NCBI GenBank assembly: GCA_013359255.1
Contig: JABWCF010000016.1
Coordinates: forward strand, 1-64,000
Source of the DNA: Flavobacteriales bacterium
GTDB taxonomy: Bacteria > Bacteroidota > Bacteroidia > Flavobacteriales_E > Vicingaceae
Length of the DNA: 64,000 nucleotides
Reading direction: 5' to 3'
In this document: in pieces, positions 46,591 through 55,136 of the stretch
Position numbering within the stretch: the stretch's first letter is position 1
Layout: each line of letters begins with the position of its first letter
Notes under the pieces: model-generated
Told to the model about the DNA's origin: nothing
Databases searched by the model: none
Seen by the model: the letters and a program-made list of their open reading frames with translations, nothing else
Translations under genes and position numbers: made by a program

Positions 46591-49515
46591 AATTTGTTCG
46601 AGAGTTAAGAATTCTACTTTTCCGTATTTTTTTAGGGTATTTAGGTTGAGTTCGTTTTTCTTGCCTAAAACCATTATGTTGTAATGATTCGATTTTATGT
46701 TTTGTGCATGAAAATTTTCTAAATCCTGAAACGAAAATTTAGGAAGTTGCTCAAAAATATCTTTACGAGTATCGTGCGTAATTCCTTTTCTTTCGTTATC
46801 AATAAAGTTGAATAGTAGAGAGGTTCGTGTTATACGAGAGGTGCGTATTTTCTGTAAGGCGGCATCTACAGATAGTTTAAAATTTTTATCGGATTTAGGC
46901 ATGTTTATCAAAAGTTCGTTCATGCTTTTCATGGCTTCGGGCAATTTATCGGCTTGTGTTCCAATGTAAGCATAACAAATATTGTTTTTATCTTTTTTAG
47001 CACCTAAACTAAATGTAGAAAAAGCACTGTAGGCGAGTGCTTTTGCTTCGCGTATTTCTTGAAAAACAATACTCGACATTCCGCCTCCGAAATATTCGTT
47101 AAAAAGTGTGGTGATAGGAATTAGTTGGGGGTCGAATTTTTTTCCGTTCGAGAAGAAAAGAATTTCGGCTTGTTTCATATCGTAATCTACTACAAATACG
47201 TTGGTTTGGGTATGGGCTTCAAGTGCAAATTCTTTTTCGGGAAGTAATTCAAGCAGAGGAGAGGTTGGATTGTGCCATTTATTTATAGAGGTAGAAATAT
47301 TCTCTATGCTTTCCGGACCGTAGTAGAGTACTTTATGTTTGTATGCGGTAAGTAATTTAATAACTTCTATAAGTTGTTCAGATGTTATATTTTTTAATTC
47401 TTCATTACTTAGTACGTTATTGAAAGGTGATTTTTCTCCGTATTTGGCGTAATTCATAAGGCCGTTCCAAAAAATATAGCTTTTATTTTTTTTATTATCG
47501 CTTCGTGCTTTTAATTCGTCAGAAATTAAATTTCTAAGAGCCTCTTCATTAGGCTGTGCATTAGCCAGCAAGTGTTCAAAAAGTTGAATAGATTCCTCAA
47601 AATTTTCTTGCAAACCTTCTAGATAAATATATGTCCTGTCTTCTGAAGACGAAACATGGAATTCGCAGCCAATGCGATAAAATTGTTGTTTTATTTCTTC
47701 GGCAGTATATTTTGTGGTACCTAAAAATTCTAAGTAGTTCACGGCATATTGCAGTAAGGGGTTATGGTTCGAGCCCATCTCGTTTACATAGTATAGAGAA
47801 AAAAGTTTGTTCTCTTTATTGTTTGAATAGTAAAGTGGGGCTGTGCATTTTAAAGAGAGTGTTTTAATATCTTTATTATAATCAATAAAAACGGGTTCTA
47901 TTTCTTTGGGGGTGTTTGCTAAAATAGTTGTAAGAAAGGGCGACTCGTCTTCTCGGTTAACAGATACCTCAGTAATAGACGGTTTTTCAACTTTTTTTGT
48001 ATTGCTTTTTTCTCCTTCGCGTTTATAAACCACCACATAATTGTTTTGGTAATATTTATTGGCAAAATCAATAATTTCTTGTTTGGTAATTTTGGCCATT
48101 TCGTAAGGTTTAGCCATGTACTGGTTTATGGGCATATTGGCTGAAAATGCTTCTACCATGAGGTGTGCCCGTGAATTATTATTTTGTAATTGCTTTAGTT
48201 GCGACAACTTAAAATCGTTGGCCACAGCCTGTGGAAGCCAATCGGGAAAGTTGCCTTTTTTAATTTTTTCAATTTCGGCAAGCAGTATTTCTTTTACGTT
48301 TTCTAGTTTTTGATTTTCCTTGGTTACACCTTCTAGAATGTGGGCAGAGTAATCATTCATTACACTTAGATAGGAGTACGCTTCCAGCACTTTTTGTTGT
48401 TGTATAAGGTTTAGGTCGAATAGTCCGGCTGTGCCATTATGTAACATCGCACTTATTAATTCTGCAATAAGAGCATCTTTTGTGCCTTGTCCGGGTAATC
48501 GGTATCCAATCATTACAAACTCGGCATCGGGGCCACTTATTTCTTTTTCTATGGGAGAAGAAATTGTTTTTTCTTCAGGGAGTGTAAGAGGGGAGACCTC
48601 TTTATTTTTGAAAGATCCAAAGTGAGCTTCAATGAGTTTAATTGTTTTATCGGGATCAATATCGCCCGAAATGCAGATGGCCATATTGTTAGGCACATAA
48701 TAGGCTTCGTAATATTCTTTGATTCTTTTAAGCGAGGGGTTTTTAAGATGCTCTATTGTGCCAATAGTAGTTTGTGTACCGTAAGGATGATTGGGAAAGA
48801 GGTTTAGCATAAGGGTTTCGTAGGCTTGGTCGCCATCTCGGTCTAAACTCATGTTCTTTTCTTCGTAAACGGCTTCTAGTTCTGTATGAAAGAGACGAAG
48901 CACTGGGTTTCTGAAACGCTCCGCTTCAATGGTAATCCAGTTTTCTAGTTGATTAGAGGGAATGTTGTTTATGTAAACAGTTCTTTCTTCGGAGGTATAG
49001 GCATTCGTGCCTTTAGCTCCAATGCCCGCAACCATTTTATCGTATTCGTTGGCAATGGCAAACTGAGAAGCTAGAAAAGATACACTATCTATATTTTTGT
49101 AGATTTTTTTTCTCTCGGATTCATCGATAGTATTTCTGTACACTTCGTACAAACTGTCTATTTTGTTAATTAATATAGTTTCTTTTTCAAAATCTTTTGT
49201 GCCAAACTTGTCGGTACCTTTAAACAGCATATGTTCCAGGTAATGAGCCAACCCGGTAGCATCGGCAGGGTCGTTTTTGCTGCCGGCTTTAACGGCTATG
49301 TAGGTTTGTATTCTAGGTTCTTCTTTATATACCGAGAGGTAAACCTTTAAACCATTTTTAAGGGTGTACATTCTTGTGTTTAATGGGTCAGAGGGAATTG
49401 AGTCGGAACCGTTCGAAAAACTTTTATGCTCTCCGCATGCCGCAATACCTGAAATAATTACAATGGAGGATAAGCCCACTATATGACGAATTGTCTTTTT
49501 TAAAAAAATATTCAT
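46579..49515 (-). CDS. M16 family zinc metallopeptidase, two-domain lipoprotein
   Basis: 978 aa. A lipoprotein-like N-terminus has SGIAAC with Cys at residue 27. The active M16 module carries the inverted zinc motif HYLEH at residues 91-95 in GLAHYLEHMLFKGTDKFG. Further signatures are YEEKNMSLDRDGDQAYETL (zinc Glu) and YYVPNNMAICISGDIDPD. The second half (about residues 540-978) repeats the fold without HxxEH, as in single-chain pitrilysin-type enzymes, and ends in a region with GGGMSSIVFQEIREAKALAY. It is likely an envelope peptidase. It starts 28 nt after dnaX. Confidence 0.92.
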   Translation of the reverse strand: MNIFLKKTIRHIVGLSSIVIISGIAACGEHKSFSNGSDSIPSDPLNTRMYTLKNGLKVYLSVYKEEPRIQTYIAVKAGSKNDPADATGLAHYLEHMLFKGTDKFGTKDFEKETILINKIDSLYEVYRNTIDESERKKIYKNIDSVSFLASQFAIANEYDKMVAGIGAKGTNAYTSEERTVYINNIPSNQLENWITIEAERFRNPVLRLFHTELEAVYEEKNMSLDRDGDQAYETLMLNLFPNHPYGTQTTIGTIEHLKNPSLKRIKEYYEAYYVPNNMAICISGDIDPDKTIKLIEAHFGSFKNKEVSPLTLPEEKTISSPIEKEISGPDAEFVMIGYRLPGQGTKDALIAELISAMLHNGTAGLFDLNLIQQQKVLEAYSYLSVMNDYSAHILEGVTKENQKLENVKEILLAEIEKIKKGNFPDWLPQAVANDFKLSQLKQLQNNNSRAHLMVEAFSANMPINQYMAKPYEMAKITKQEIIDFANKYYQNNYVVVYKREGEKSNTKKVEKPSITEVSVNREDESPFLTTILANTPKEIEPVFIDYNKDIKTLSLKCTAPLYYSNNKENKLFSLYYVNEMGSNHNPLLQYAVNYLEFLGTTKYTAEEIKQQFYRIGCEFHVSSSEDRTYIYLEGLQENFEESIQLFEHLLANAQPNEEALRNLISDELKARSDNKKNKSYIFWNGLMNYAKYGEKSPFNNVLSNEELKNITSEQLIEVIKLLTAYKHKVLYYGPESIENISTSINKWHNPTSPLLELLPEKEFALEAHTQTNVFVVDYDMKQAEILFFSNGKKFDPQLIPITTLFNEYFGGGMSSIVFQEIREAKALAYSAFSTFSLGAKKDKNNICYAYIGTQADKLPEAMKSMNELLINMPKSDKNFKLSVDAALQKIRTSRITRTSLLFNFIDNERKGITHDTRKDIFEQLPKFSFQDLENFHAQNIKSNHYNIMVLGKKNELNLNTLKKYGKVEFLTLEQIFGY

Positions 49516-49543
49516 AATAAATTATCTTAAAGTAGTTTATAAT

Positions 49544-51292
49544 TTAGTTAAAGGTATTTACGTTGAAATCTAAGTCTAATTGTTCTCTAAGTGTATTGAG
49601 CAACGGATTTTCTGTAGCCATTTCTTTAAATTTATCGGACGAGGTGTAAGCTTTTCTAGTTTTTTCATTTTTATTTACGGTAGTACAAATTTGAATTTTA
49701 TAGTTATTTAGGCTCGTTCTTAAAAGATTTAATATTTCTATTTTTTCTGCATTCAGTTCCTCTTCTTGCACTTTGTTATCAATTACGATTTCTACCAAGT
49801 AATTTTCGTGTAAAATAGGTTTGCGAACTGTAAAAGTGGAATACAAGCTGATATTATTCTTTAAGCGGTACGCATTGGCAATTTGTTGCCAACATTCCAT
49901 AAAGGCTTCGAGAGTGTATACATGTTCTTTTTCACTTTCAACCAAAAGAGGTTTTGTTTCTTTTTTTTCTGTTTGCTTTGTTCGGTTTTTTAAAGAAAAA
50001 CTGGAGGTAAGAATGGGCTTTGTTTGTACAGAAGATAATGGTTGCACAAGGTTTTCTGTTTCTTTCGGCCGAACCGGGTTTTGTGGTTCAGCAGATATTG
50101 ATTCTAAAACGCTTTGAGAAAGTGGTTTATTTTCTGCTCCGTTATTGGGCGGAATTATGTAATTAGTGTTTTTTTTTTCTTCGGTTACCGAAGTGGAAGA
50201 ATTGGAAAAAGAAGCAAGTTGCATTAGGGTTATTTCTACAAGCAAGCGTTGGTTCTTGGCTATTTTGTAGTTTAAATCGCAGGTACTCGAAATTTCCAAT
50301 GCTTTTAATAAAAAGAGCGGAGCACACTGTTGTGATTGATTTTTGTATTTCTCTTTAATATTTTTTCCAACATCTAACAGGTTTAGCGTATTTTCATTTT
50401 TACAAACCAACAAATTACGTAAATGATTGGATAATCCGTTGATAAAATTGTGACCATCGAATCCCTTATATAAAATTTCATTAAAGGTTAGTAGTAAACT
50501 GCTGATATCGTTTTTCAGCATGGCATTAACACAGCCGAAATAATAATCGTAATCCAACACATTAAGGTTTTCAATTACTTTTTCATAACTTATGTTATTT
50601 CCTGAAAAACTAACAACTTGGTCGAAAATAGATAAAGCATCTCTTAAAGCTCCATCGGCTTTTTGGGCTATAATATGCAGTGCATCGGGTTCGGCAGTAA
50701 TACCTTCTTTTGCGGCAATTTCGGCAAGATGCTTAGCCGTATCATCGGCTGTAATTCTGTTAAAATCAAAAACCTGACAACGAGATAAAATGGTAGGAAG
50801 AATCTTGTGTTTTTCGGTTGTAGCGAGTATAAAAATAGCATGTTTGGGTGGCTCCTCTAGAGTTTTTAGAAAGGCGTTGAAGGCTGCCTGAGAGAGCATA
50901 TGCACCTCATCTATAATATATACTTTGGTTGTGCCTACCTGAGGGGCGTAACGCACCATATCAATCAAATTCCTTATGTCATCAACGGAATTGTTGGAAG
51001 CGGCATCTAGTTCATAAATATTTAACGATTGCCCTTGATTAAAAGAGATACAACTTTCGCAAGTATCGCAAGGTTCAATTTTATGGGTGCGGTTTATACA
51101 ATTGATAGTTTTAGCTAAAATGCGGGCACAAGTTGTTTTTCCAACACCTCTGGGGCCGCAAAATAGAAAGGCTTGTGCCAAATGGTTGGTTTGTATGGCA
51201 TTTTTTAATGTGGAAGTAATGGAATGCTGCCCAACTACCGTATCAAATGTAACCGGACGGTACTTACGTGCCGATACTACAAAATTTTCCAT
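49544..51292 (-). CDS. dnaX: DNA polymerase III subunits gamma/tau
   Basis: 582 aa. The clamp-loader AAA+ domain begins SARKYRPVTFDTVVGQHSIT. It has Walker A GPRGVGKTT at residues 46-54, a zinc module (CINRTHKIEPCDTCESC), Walker B in VYIIDEVHMLS, the SRC sensor, and domain III. The C-terminal third is poorly conserved and ends in a tau-like region. ATP-driven DnaX loads the beta clamp. The start at 51292 is chosen because the dnaX promoter (51311-51340) lies downstream of the longer in-frame start at 51328. Confidence 0.95.
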   Translation of the reverse strand: MENFVVSARKYRPVTFDTVVGQHSITSTLKNAIQTNHLAQAFLFCGPRGVGKTTCARILAKTINCINRTHKIEPCDTCESCISFNQGQSLNIYELDAASNNSVDDIRNLIDMVRYAPQVGTTKVYIIDEVHMLSQAAFNAFLKTLEEPPKHAIFILATTEKHKILPTILSRCQVFDFNRITADDTAKHLAEIAAKEGITAEPDALHIIAQKADGALRDALSIFDQVVSFSGNNISYEKVIENLNVLDYDYYFGCVNAMLKNDISSLLLTFNEILYKGFDGHNFINGLSNHLRNLLVCKNENTLNLLDVGKNIKEKYKNQSQQCAPLFLLKALEISSTCDLNYKIAKNQRLLVEITLMQLASFSNSSTSVTEEKKNTNYIIPPNNGAENKPLSQSVLESISAEPQNPVRPKETENLVQPLSSVQTKPILTSSFSLKNRTKQTEKKETKPLLVESEKEHVYTLEAFMECWQQIANAYRLKNNISLYSTFTVRKPILHENYLVEIVIDNKVQEEELNAEKIEILNLLRTSLNNYKIQICTTVNKNEKTRKAYTSSDKFKEMATENPLLNTLREQLDLDFNVNTFN

Positions 51293-51310
51293 TCTTATTT
51301 TTAAAGAGAA

Positions 51311-51340
51311 CAAATTTACTTTTTTCAAATGGCATACAAA
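51311..51340 (-). promoter_or_regulatory. dnaX promoter
   Basis: On the minus strand TTTG (51340-51337), 18 nt, TAAATTTG (51318-51311): exact consensus boxes. Transcription would start near 51305, 13 nt before the ATG. Confidence 0.65.
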
Positions 51341-51390
51341 GGGTTATTTATTAACATCATTTGAATAACAAGGATGATTTTGTGAAAATA

Positions 51391-51422
51391 TTTGAAATGA
51401 ACGAATGTTTTTATTACTTTTG
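51391..51422 (+). promoter_or_regulatory. Promoter of the rpsF-rpsR-rplI operon
   Basis: TTTG (51391-51394), 20 nt, TACTTTTG (51415-51422): both boxes match the consensus exactly. The leader to the rpsF ATG is about 30 nt. Confidence 0.75.
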
Positions 51423-51457
51423 CCGTCCTAAAATTTAAAACTAAAAAAGTTCAACTT

Positions 51458-51796
51458 ATGAAAAATCGTTACGAGACTGTCTTCATTTTAACTCCCGTTT
51501 TGTCTGATGCCCAGACAAAGGAGACAGTACAAAAATTTAAACAATTGCTGAAGGAAAATGGGGCAACTCTCCTTCATGAAGAAAGTTGGGGATTACGCAA
51601 ATTAGCATACCCCATTCAAAAGAAAAGCACAGGATTCTACTTTTTATTCGATTACGAGGCCGAAGGAACAATAGTAGACCCATTAGAAGTGAATTTTCGA
51701 AGAGACGAACGTGTGATGCGTTTTTTAACCGTAAAAATGGAAAAACATCATGCAGAATATGCAGAAAAACGTAAAACAAAATTAAAAACAGCTTAA
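51458..51796 (+). CDS. rpsF: Small ribosomal subunit protein bS6
   Basis: 112 aa with [20 protein letters not shown] at the N-terminus, [20 protein letters not shown], and [18 protein letters not shown]. bS6 pairs with bS18 on the 30S platform. In Bacteroidota this pair, with bS21, holds the 16S 3' tail. No SD precedes it, in contrast to the next gene. Confidence 0.96.
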   Translation: MKNRYETVFILTPVLSDAQTKETVQKFKQLLKENGATLLHEESWGLRKLAYPIQKKSTGFYFLFDYEAEGTIVDPLEVNFRRDERVMRFLTVKMEKHHAEYAEKRKTKLKTA

Positions 51797-51801
51797 GGAG
51801 G
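51795..51801 (+). promoter_or_regulatory. Strong Shine-Dalgarno sequence before rpsR
   Basis: AAGGAGG, 8 nt before the rpsR ATG at 51810, starting at the rpsF stop codon. This is the strongest type of SD in the window. It stands before the gene for bS18, one of the proteins that block SD recognition in this phylum. Confidence 0.8.
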
Positions 51802-51809
51802 AAAATAGT

Positions 51810-52073
51810 ATGGCCGCAGACGATATCAGGTATTTAACACCACCCAACATTGAATTAAGAAAAGAGAAGTATTGCCGTTTTAAAAAAATGGGCATAAACT
51901 TTATTGATTACAAAGACCCAAATTTTTTATTGAAATTTGTAAACGAGCAAGGAAAAATACTCCCTCGCAGGGTTACCGGAACCTCATTAAAGTTTCAAAG
52001 AAAAGTAAACCAAGCAATAAAAAGAGCTCGCCATTTGGCTTTATTGCCCTATGTTGCCGACCAATTAAAATAA
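51810..52073 (+). CDS. rpsR: Small ribosomal subunit protein bS18
   Basis: 87 aa: [20 protein letters not shown], then [20 protein letters not shown] and [18 protein letters not shown], the standard bS18 signature. It binds 16S rRNA with bS6. Aromatic residues near 60 (Phe62) lie where the Bacteroidota platform contacts the 16S 3' tail. The AAGGAGG site before it makes SD-dependent autoregulation a concrete possibility. Confidence 0.96.
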   Translation: MAADDIRYLTPPNIELRKEKYCRFKKMGINFIDYKDPNFLLKFVNEQGKILPRRVTGTSLKFQRKVNQAIKRARHLALLPYVADQLK

Positions 52074-52079
52074 AAGGAG
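52073..52079 (+). promoter_or_regulatory. Shine-Dalgarno sequence before rplI
   Basis: AAAGGAG ends 8 nt before the ATG at 52088 and begins on the last base of the rpsR stop codon. Seven contiguous matches to the anti-SD region. Confidence 0.65.
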
Positions 52080-52087
52080 AAACGAAC

Positions 52088-52534
52088 ATGGAAATCATTT
52101 TAAAACAAGATATAGAAAAACTTGGCTTTAAGGACGAGTTAGTGAAGGTAAAAGACGGTTATGGTAGAAATTTTTTAATACCCAGAGGAATGGCCGTTAT
52201 TGCAAACTCTTCAAATAAAAAAGTTCTTCAGGAAAATCTTAGACAACGGGCAAAAAAAGATGCTAAACTAAAAGATGAAGCAACTAAATTGGCTGAAACA
52301 TTGAAAACACAAATTGTTTCTGTAGCTGTAAAAGCAGGAGAAAAAGGTAAAATATTTGGTTCCGTAAATACCATTATGCTTGCCGATGCTCTCCAAAAAG
52401 CGGGTCATAACGTAGACAGAAAGTATATAACTATTAGAGGTGAAGCTATAAAACAACTTGGAAAGTACGATGCGGATATTCGATTACACAGAGAAGTTTC
52501 TGCAACATTTAAGTTTGAAGTGGTAGCGGAATAA
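52088..52534 (+). CDS. rplI: Large ribosomal subunit protein bL9
   Basis: 148 aa. The N-terminal domain has ILKQDIEKLGFKDELVKVKD and GYGRNFLIPRGMAVIAN (family signature), followed by a long helix and the C-terminal domain (GEKGKIFGSVNTIMLADALQ). It is the last gene of rpsF-rpsR-rplI and is followed by a terminator. Confidence 0.96.
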   Translation: MEIILKQDIEKLGFKDELVKVKDGYGRNFLIPRGMAVIANSSNKKVLQENLRQRAKKDAKLKDEATKLAETLKTQIVSVAVKAGEKGKIFGSVNTIMLADALQKAGHNVDRKYITIRGEAIKQLGKYDADIRLHREVSATFKFEVVAE

Positions 52535-52553
52535 TAATAAAAATAATTAAATT

Positions 52554-52582
52554 AAAAAGCCCCAATTTTGGGGCTTTTTTTT
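52554..52582 (+). terminator. Terminator of the rpsF-rpsR-rplI operon
   Basis: Stem AAAAAGCCCC (52554-52563) / GGGGCTTTTT (52570-52579) has a 6-nt loop and a continuing T run. Confidence 0.9.
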
Positions 52583-52627
52583 ATACTCTACATCTTGCTT
52601 TTAGTACTCTATTTCAAAGATTAACAC

Positions 52628-52635
52628 TACTTTTG
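52628..52635 (+). promoter_or_regulatory. -7 element of the M1 aminopeptidase gene
   Basis: TACTTTTG, an exact TAnnTTTG. No TTTG at the usual distance. The start of transcription would lie near 52642, so translation should begin at the ATG 52654 and not at the in-frame TTG 52633. Confidence 0.45.
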
Positions 52636-52653
52636 TCCGCTAAAATTTATACA

Positions 52654-55062
52654 ATGAAAAATGGTGTTTTACTTTGGGTAATTCTTTTAATAACAACATC
52701 TGGGCTTGTATCACAGGTAAAAACTCGTTCGTATATTTACGATGAAGCCTTGACACCCCGAGAGCACAACGTAGATTTTGAACACCTGAAGTTATCGGTA
52801 GATTTTGAACCGGAAAAAGGCTTGGTTAAAGGAAGCGTTTGGCATTCATTTGTTACGCTCCAACAAAATGTAGATTCTATTTTTTTAGACGGAATAAACA
52901 TAAATGTCAAGTCAGTCAAGCTGAACGGAATTAATGTGGAATATAAAACGTACGAAAATGGTGTTACGCTTTACTTTAATCCCCTTGCTTGGAAAAGTAA
53001 ACACCTTATAGAAATTACTTATGAGTGTACGCCCAAAAAAGGTATTTATTTTATTGGCTGGAACGACCCCAAAGGAATTTGCCGTAAACAAATTTGGACT
53101 CAAGGGCAGGGTATCGATAATAGACATTGGATTCCGATGTATGATGAACAAAACGATAAAATAACATCAGAAATTATTGTAAAATTCAATAATAAATACA
53201 AGGTACTATCCAATGGCGTAAAGCTAGAAGAAAAACCCCAAAAAGATGGCACTACCCTTTGGCATTACAAAATGAATAAACCTCACACATCATACCTTAT
53301 CATGTTGGGAATAGGTGAATATAAAATCAAAAATATAAAATCAAAGAGCGGAGTAAATATTAATCTTTGGTATTATCCCGATTGGGAAACAAGGGTAGAA
53401 CCCACCTACCGCTACAGTGCCGAAATGGTAGATTTTTTTGAAAACGAGATAGGAGTAAAATATCCATGGGAGAATTATTCTCAAATTCCTGTACAGGATT
53501 TTATGTTTGGAGCCATGGAAAATACTACAGCTACTATTTTTGGCGATTTTTTTATGGTAGATGAAAAAGCCTATAACGATAGAAATTATGTTTCCGTAAA
53601 TGCCCATGAGTTGGCACACCAATGGTTTGGCGATATGGTTTCTGCACGTTGTGCTGCACACCACTGGCTTCAGGAAAGTTTTGCCACTTTTTACAATTGG
53701 CTATATGAATATGAAGTATTTGGAAAAGAGCACTACGATTGGAACCGAAGGAATGCTGCCAATGCCGCTATTTCTGAAACAAAAAAAGATTACAAGCCCA
53801 TTGCCAACAGCAGTGCTGGCAGCACACGCCATTACCCCAAAGGTGCTCATGTGTTACATATGCTTCGGTACGTAGTAGGAAGAGAACAATATAATTCCTC
53901 AGTTAAATATTATTTAGAAAAACACGGTTATAAAAATGTTGATTCCGAAGATTTACTTATAGCTTTTCACGAAAATTTAGGATTATCCTTAGATTGGTTT
54001 TGGGAGCAGTGGGTTTATAAAGGCGGTGAACCTCATTATCAGGTTCGTTTTTACGAAAGTATTGAAAATAATCAGAAAAACAGTGTATTTGAGGTAGAAC
54101 AAACACACTCAACAAACGAAGTGGTGGGTCTATTTAAAATGCCCATTTGGTTTGAAGTTTATTATGCAGATGGCTCAAAGGATTCATTAAAAGTTTGGAT
54201 TGAGAATAAAAATCATGTCGTAAAAATTCCAAATAAAAAAGGAAAAGAAATTGCTTTTGTTTTGTTTGACCCTAATGCCAACATAATGAAAGAATGTTCT
54301 TTTATTAAATCCTTTGAAATGCTCAAAAAACAAGCGTTACAAGCTCCTAGTATGATAGACCGATACGATGCCGTGGTTGCCATGCGAGAGATATCTATAG
54401 AGCAAAAGAAACCTCTTTTCTTAGAAATATTTAACAAAGAAGTATTCTATGCCGTAAAGACCGAAATTGTAAGTCAGTTGTTCGCGAATAACAACGTAGA
54501 TATAGATTTTATACGAAAAGCTCTTTCCGATAAAAGAACAGAAGTAAAGAAAGCCGTTTTGGAAAATACGTCAACCATTCCGGCCTCATTGGTTTCTGAA
54601 TACGAAAAATTGCTAAACGACCAATCCTATTCGAATATAGAATTAGCCTTAGAATTACTCTGTTACCATTTTCCTGAAAATGCCGGAAAATATATTGAAA
54701 AAGTGAGCGATACAGAAGGGGCTGTTGGAAAAAGCACACTCATAAAAAGACTGGAGTTGGAATATTTTTACACAAATAAAACGGAAGCAGTGAACCAACT
54801 CGTTGAATTTACCTCTTCATCATACGAATTCAGAACGAGAGTAAATGCCGCAAACGCTCTTAAAAAACTGAATTATTTTAACGAGAAACTATTGAAAAAT
54901 CTTGTAGAAGCGAGTACAAAAGCAAATAACCGTTTAGCTCAGCCTAGCCTTGATGCGATACACTACTTTTCAGATCAAAAAAAATATTCAAAAACGGTTG
55001 CAGACTATTTTAAATTAAACCCCATATATTCCTCTTACACACAGTTTAGTAGATGGTATTAA
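52654..55062 (+). CDS. M1 family zinc aminopeptidase, exported
   Basis: 802 aa. A signal peptide (GVLLWVILLITTSGLVSQ) is followed by the M1 beta-sandwich domain. The catalytic domain has GAMENTTATIFGDFF (substrate N-terminus recognition), the zinc motif HELAH at residues 318-322, and the distal Glu in HHWLQESFATFYNWLYE. The C-terminal part (about 540-802) is a helical repeat region of HEAT type. It should remove N-terminal residues from peptides in the periplasm or at the surface. It stands alone behind the rplI terminator. Confidence 0.93.
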   Translation: MKNGVLLWVILLITTSGLVSQVKTRSYIYDEALTPREHNVDFEHLKLSVDFEPEKGLVKGSVWHSFVTLQQNVDSIFLDGININVKSVKLNGINVEYKTYENGVTLYFNPLAWKSKHLIEITYECTPKKGIYFIGWNDPKGICRKQIWTQGQGIDNRHWIPMYDEQNDKITSEIIVKFNNKYKVLSNGVKLEEKPQKDGTTLWHYKMNKPHTSYLIMLGIGEYKIKNIKSKSGVNINLWYYPDWETRVEPTYRYSAEMVDFFENEIGVKYPWENYSQIPVQDFMFGAMENTTATIFGDFFMVDEKAYNDRNYVSVNAHELAHQWFGDMVSARCAAHHWLQESFATFYNWLYEYEVFGKEHYDWNRRNAANAAISETKKDYKPIANSSAGSTRHYPKGAHVLHMLRYVVGREQYNSSVKYYLEKHGYKNVDSEDLLIAFHENLGLSLDWFWEQWVYKGGEPHYQVRFYESIENNQKNSVFEVEQTHSTNEVVGLFKMPIWFEVYYADGSKDSLKVWIENKNHVVKIPNKKGKEIAFVLFDPNANIMKECSFIKSFEMLKKQALQAPSMIDRYDAVVAMREISIEQKKPLFLEIFNKEVFYAVKTEIVSQLFANNNVDIDFIRKALSDKRTEVKKAVLENTSTIPASLVSEYEKLLNDQSYSNIELALELLCYHFPENAGKYIEKVSDTEGAVGKSTLIKRLELEYFYTNKTEAVNQLVEFTSSSYEFRTRVNAANALKKLNYFNEKLLKNLVEASTKANNRLAQPSLDAIHYFSDQKKYSKTVADYFKLNPIYSSYTQFSRWY

Positions 55063-55070
55063 ACTTTCAA

Positions 55071-55099
55071 TTTGAAAAAGGCAACCTGATATAATTTTT
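55071..55099 (+). promoter_or_regulatory. Candidate promoter of the PKD surface-protein genes
   Basis: TTTG (55071-55074), 17 nt, TAATTTTT (55092-55099), one mismatch. It lies between the aminopeptidase stop and the first PKD gene. Confidence 0.4.
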
Positions 55100-55136
55100 T
55101 ACGTCTTGGGTGTGTATTCAAATAAAACATTTTACC

